A DNA stretch of 64,000 nt. Origin: Pocillopora verrucosa. Its lineage: Eukaryota > Cnidaria > Anthozoa > Scleractinia > Pocilloporidae. Below, in pieces: positions 61,191-64,000 of the stretch (within the stretch, counting starts at the first letter, position 1; each line of letters opens with the position of its first letter). The notes below the pieces were generated by a model that made no database searches, had not been told where the DNA came from, and worked only from the letters and a program-made list of their open reading frames with translations. The stretch covers positions 9,219,824 to 9,283,823 of the forward strand of contig NC_089322.1 in the NCBI RefSeq assembly GCF_036669915.1, given 5' to 3'. Both the position numbers and the translations under genes were made by a program.

Positions 61191-61789
61191 TTTCCTTTCC
61201 CTTGTTTTGCCGAAACCACTACACGCTAATATAGATCAAATCATAAGGAGTAAGATAAATTTGACAACCAGCTTGACTATGCAGTAATGTAATTGCAAAA
61301 GCCTACATATCGATTTTTCGCAGTATTAGGTTAGATTTTTGGGTATTAGAATTCACACGAAACTAAACAACAGGCGTGGGAAAATTTGTACTTTATTGTT
61401 GACATGTATCATTAAGGACACAAAGTCAAGACCAAACAGAAACCACGTTATCTTTTCTTCACATCACTTGATGAATAAGAACTTTCCCGCGAGACTTTCT
61501 CTTGCAGATGTTGTTTCCTAGATTTCCTGCAACATTTTCTGGGATCACTGGACTTTCGCTAATTAGTAGCCTTTTCTTAAACGGTGAGATTACCCATCAC
61601 TACCGGCACATTCAATCAACCGATTTTTATTTCCAAGTCCTTTTACTTTGAAATTATATTCCTGATTCTTTGGTGAGAGTATTCTTGCTATTTCACGACG
61701 ATAAAGTTTCATTCATCCCATTCGTACCCTTAATCAATTATTATGTTTCTACATTATATCCCTTGTTCCAAGGTTGCCACCTTGCTCGT

Positions 61790-61935
61790 CATTATTTATA
61801 ATTATGATAATAACAATAATAATAATAACAATGATAATGAGAACAATAATAGTAACAATTAAAATTATGGTGATGATTGAATAATTATAATTATAATGAT
61901 AATTATAATAAATTATTTATGTCATCATTATTGTT
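61790..61935. repeat. AAT/ATAATG microsatellite-like stretch
   Basis: Interspersed AATAATAATAAC, AATGATAATG and ATAATTATAATTATAATG words. Right-arm-only segment. Confidence 0.75.
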
Positions 61936-62019
61936 ATTGACACGTATGTTGGTTGTGATTGGGTCTACTTGCCCTCCGACCATCTGTACTGAGTTTTTTT
62001 ACTGAGTGCGACATCTTTT

Positions 62020-62345
62020 TTTATTACAAAGCACGACAAGAGTTATTACAGAGTGCGACAGCTTTTTCATTACAATGTACGACAAGAGTTATTACAAAGT
62101 GCGACAGCTTTTTTCTTACAAAGTACGACGTATGTTATTACAAAGTGTGGCAGCTTTTTTTATTACAGGTTGCGACTTTATTTCATTAGAAAGTTGCGAA
62201 AAGATGTTATGACAAAGTGCAACAGGTATTTCAAAGTGCGACAGCTTTTTATCAAAAAGTTGCGACAATTTTATTACAAAGTGTCACAGGTATTGCAAAA
62301 TGCGACAGGTACTATAAAGTGCTACGTATAATTCAAAGTACGACA
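62020..62345. repeat. Degenerate tandem repeat of about 26 bp (right-arm copy)
   Basis: Ten or more units of the type TTATTACAAAGTGCGACAGC. The inverted left-arm counterpart (22645-22790) has fewer units. Confidence 0.8.
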
Positions 62346-62965
62346 GAACAACTGACCACCTTCACCACACACTATTTTAATTAGTCGAGCTCAGCAAAGT
62401 CAACCGTTCGAAACAAGTCAATTTCATAAAAGCAAAGAAAGTATTGGAAATATAACGCCCTAGATCATGTATCTTGCAAACATTGTAAAAGGCAAGTAGG
62501 GCCAGTTACGGAAACGATAAGTTTCACATACTCGTTGTAAAGTGCCATGTGATGCGTCGGAAAAGGAGTGGGGAGGGTCGGTGGGTGAGTTGATGGCACT
62601 GTTAAGACAACAACAAAAAATCAAGTTAAACTGGCTCCAGCTTCCTTTAATCGAAATGCCTTTAACGCTTATGGCTCGGAGTAAGTATCATGATGTCTGA
62701 CAAGATCATTTCTGAAACAAATATCTTTTATTGGTTTGCTGCAAAAAAGGTCTCTTTTTAACATTATTTTATTTAAACTTTCATTACTTTCGATTTATGA
62801 AATGATCATGTTAAGAAAGTGCTTGTTAATGAAATAAAAGGCAAACAATACAAGGAAACATTGCAGACTTTTGATAAGCTAGCAGCTCAAATTCCTCGCT
62901 CAATACCACAACTTTTAAAATTTGCCTTAAAACGTTTAAAAACAAGGATTGTGAGAGTACCCTCT

Positions 62966-63272
62966 TTAAAAGCTGAAAAAGAACCAAGTGGTCGGGAAAA
63001 CAGACAAAAACGCCTGCAAAACACTGGTTTTGATGCCAGCGGCCGCATTGATACTATTGGGTTTATCGTTGCGAAGGAATGCGGCGGCGGGTCCAGTTAT
63101 GTTTTTCACGCCGTTGCACTGGTCATTTCCGGTAGCCCCAGGGTTCCGATTATCAGCGCAGAAAGGATTTTGGCCAGCAAAAGTCAAGTTAAACAATTCC
63201 AGCGCTTCAGGGGGGAAGGTACACTCAGTAAGCATCACATTCTTCAGACACTTCTTCATCTTAGTTTGCTCC
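62966..63272 (-). CDS. Secreted Cys-rich, probably GPI-anchored protein, copy D (last exon)
   Basis: Exon 4 from acceptor ACAG/GGAGC at 63272 to the stop at 62966. It begins EQTKMKKCLKN, keeps the signature NPFCADNRNPGATGNDQC, and ends in the hydrophobic tail VLQAFLSVFPTTWFFFSF, nearly identical to copy A. It contains a short insertion (AAAFLRNDKP) relative to A. Frame intact; exons 1-3 would lie beyond position 64000 on the minus strand. It is the mirror partner of copy A. Confidence 0.75.
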
Positions 63273-64000
63273 CTGTAAAAATGAAGGTCATCAAAAGTTT
63301 AGTAGTCTCTCTCTTTTCTTTTCTTTTTTTTTTTTGTCTTATTGAACAATATGCAGTCTCAGAAATTTTCTGAGACTACATGCTGATATGCTCCCCTCTG
63401 TGAACGTCGCTCTCTTAATCATTTAGCTATTCTCGACCAATTGCAAAAGTTTCCTTGGTTCGTAAAATATTCCTTTTGCTTTCGTACCAGCAATGATTAT
63501 CAAATACGATATTTTGTTTGTTTTTGTTATACTCGAGCAAAAACAAAAGCAATCGTATCTGTCTTTTTTTACCTTCAAACCTTTTTCAGTTTGAAAAAGG
63601 TTTTTGAAGGGAAAAAAAGACATTACAATCTGAGATTGTTATCAGTTTTTTGCATAGCTTTATTTTGGAAGAAGTAGTGAACTGCATTATCTGAACGATA
63701 GATAGATAAAGTTAAACCTCCTTGGCTTTTAAGCGCACCCATTAAAGAATCAAATGACAAGAATGTCTCAATTCATCTCCTGAACAATCCTTTCTTCATT
63801 CTCTTCCTTTATTCGAAAAAAAGCAATCGCTTGGCCCCGAATTGAATGTAATTTACACCTATAGGTTTTCTTGTTAATTATTAGCCTGGTAGCTGGTATA
63901 TGGTCCAATAAGAGCGCATTTTCTTGGCAGCTCAGAAATAAAAACATCTGCGGTTTACATTCACAACGGAAATTATTGAAATTTTTCACCTCACGCTCGT

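Larger units (their letters stand above)
47845..63970. repeat. Right arm of large inverted duplication (continues past window end)
   Basis: Mirror image of 21230-35270 with the block pairs listed there. Right-only segments: 49.8-56.5 kb (tandem array and TTAA transposon), 57.06-57.64 kb and 60.67-62.1 kb. Exons 1 and 4 of its secreted-protein copy (E) are lost relative to the left arm. The last readable pair is 63830-63970, so the arm extends beyond 64000. Confidence 0.85.

Noticed and set aside
61979-62331. Overlapping Tyr/Phe-rich ORFs
   Set aside because: Product of a degenerate 26-bp tandem repeat.
21230-63970. Palindrome as a plain assembly artefact
   Set aside because: Arms differ by many substitutions, indels, private transposons and exon losses, which a mis-joined haplotype would not show to this degree. 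Not excluded without reads.

Overview
The window looks like nuclear DNA of an anthozoan cnidarian, most likely a stony coral. It is AT-rich, intron-bearing and crowded with small foldback repeats. It carries a TPR-CHAT gene of the type expanded in corals, together with Penelope-like, LINE, Ty3/gypsy, KRBA2-like integrase and several DNA-transposon relics. The taxon is an inference; nothing here identifies the species.

Region by region. 0-5 kb: a broken single-exon gene fragment with a TATA box (829-1224), a dispersed repeat shared with 47.7 kb, a possible first exon at 3.7-3.8 kb (minus) and a LINE tail (4640-4966, minus). 5.7-9.85 kb (minus): a long TPR-repeat protein ending in a caspase-like CHAT domain, interrupted by a 7-bp frameshift. 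9.9-20.3 kb: mostly non-coding, with foldback elements, a tRNA-like SINE and a 5'-truncated Penelope-like element. 20.3-64 kb: a very large imperfect inverted duplication. Its left arm runs from about 21.2 to 35.3 kb and its right arm from about 47.8 kb to beyond the window end, with colinear inverted blocks. It carries five copies or relics of one family of small secreted, cysteine-rich, probably GPI-anchored proteins. The copy at 29.4-32.2 kb (minus) is complete with four exons. The copy at 20.3-22.2 kb (plus) has exons 2-4. The copy at 63 kb (minus) shows its last exon. Those at 25.7-26.8 kb and 57.9-58.5 kb are pseudogenes.

The spacer of this palindrome holds the most striking object: a 9,076-bp DNA transposon (38509-47584) with a perfect 8-bp target-site duplication, about 126-bp near-identical terminal inverted repeats and inward 9-bp minisatellites. 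It has two convergent genes. One is a DDE-type transposase fused to an OTU protease-like domain and a CXC cysteine domain, broken by one missing base in each of two homopolymers. The other is a two-exon P-loop ATPase of the DUF3987 type. The element sits inside the first coding exon of a host SAM-like gene, and the empty site can be deduced exactly.

A second DNA transposon (51602-55798) has about 640-bp inverted repeats and a TTAA duplication. It splits a tandem array of roughly 200-bp units and carries a zinc-finger/homeodomain-like pseudogene. The inverted duplication predates these insertions: most arm-specific insertions and deletions are mobile elements or losses of exons in the secreted-protein family.
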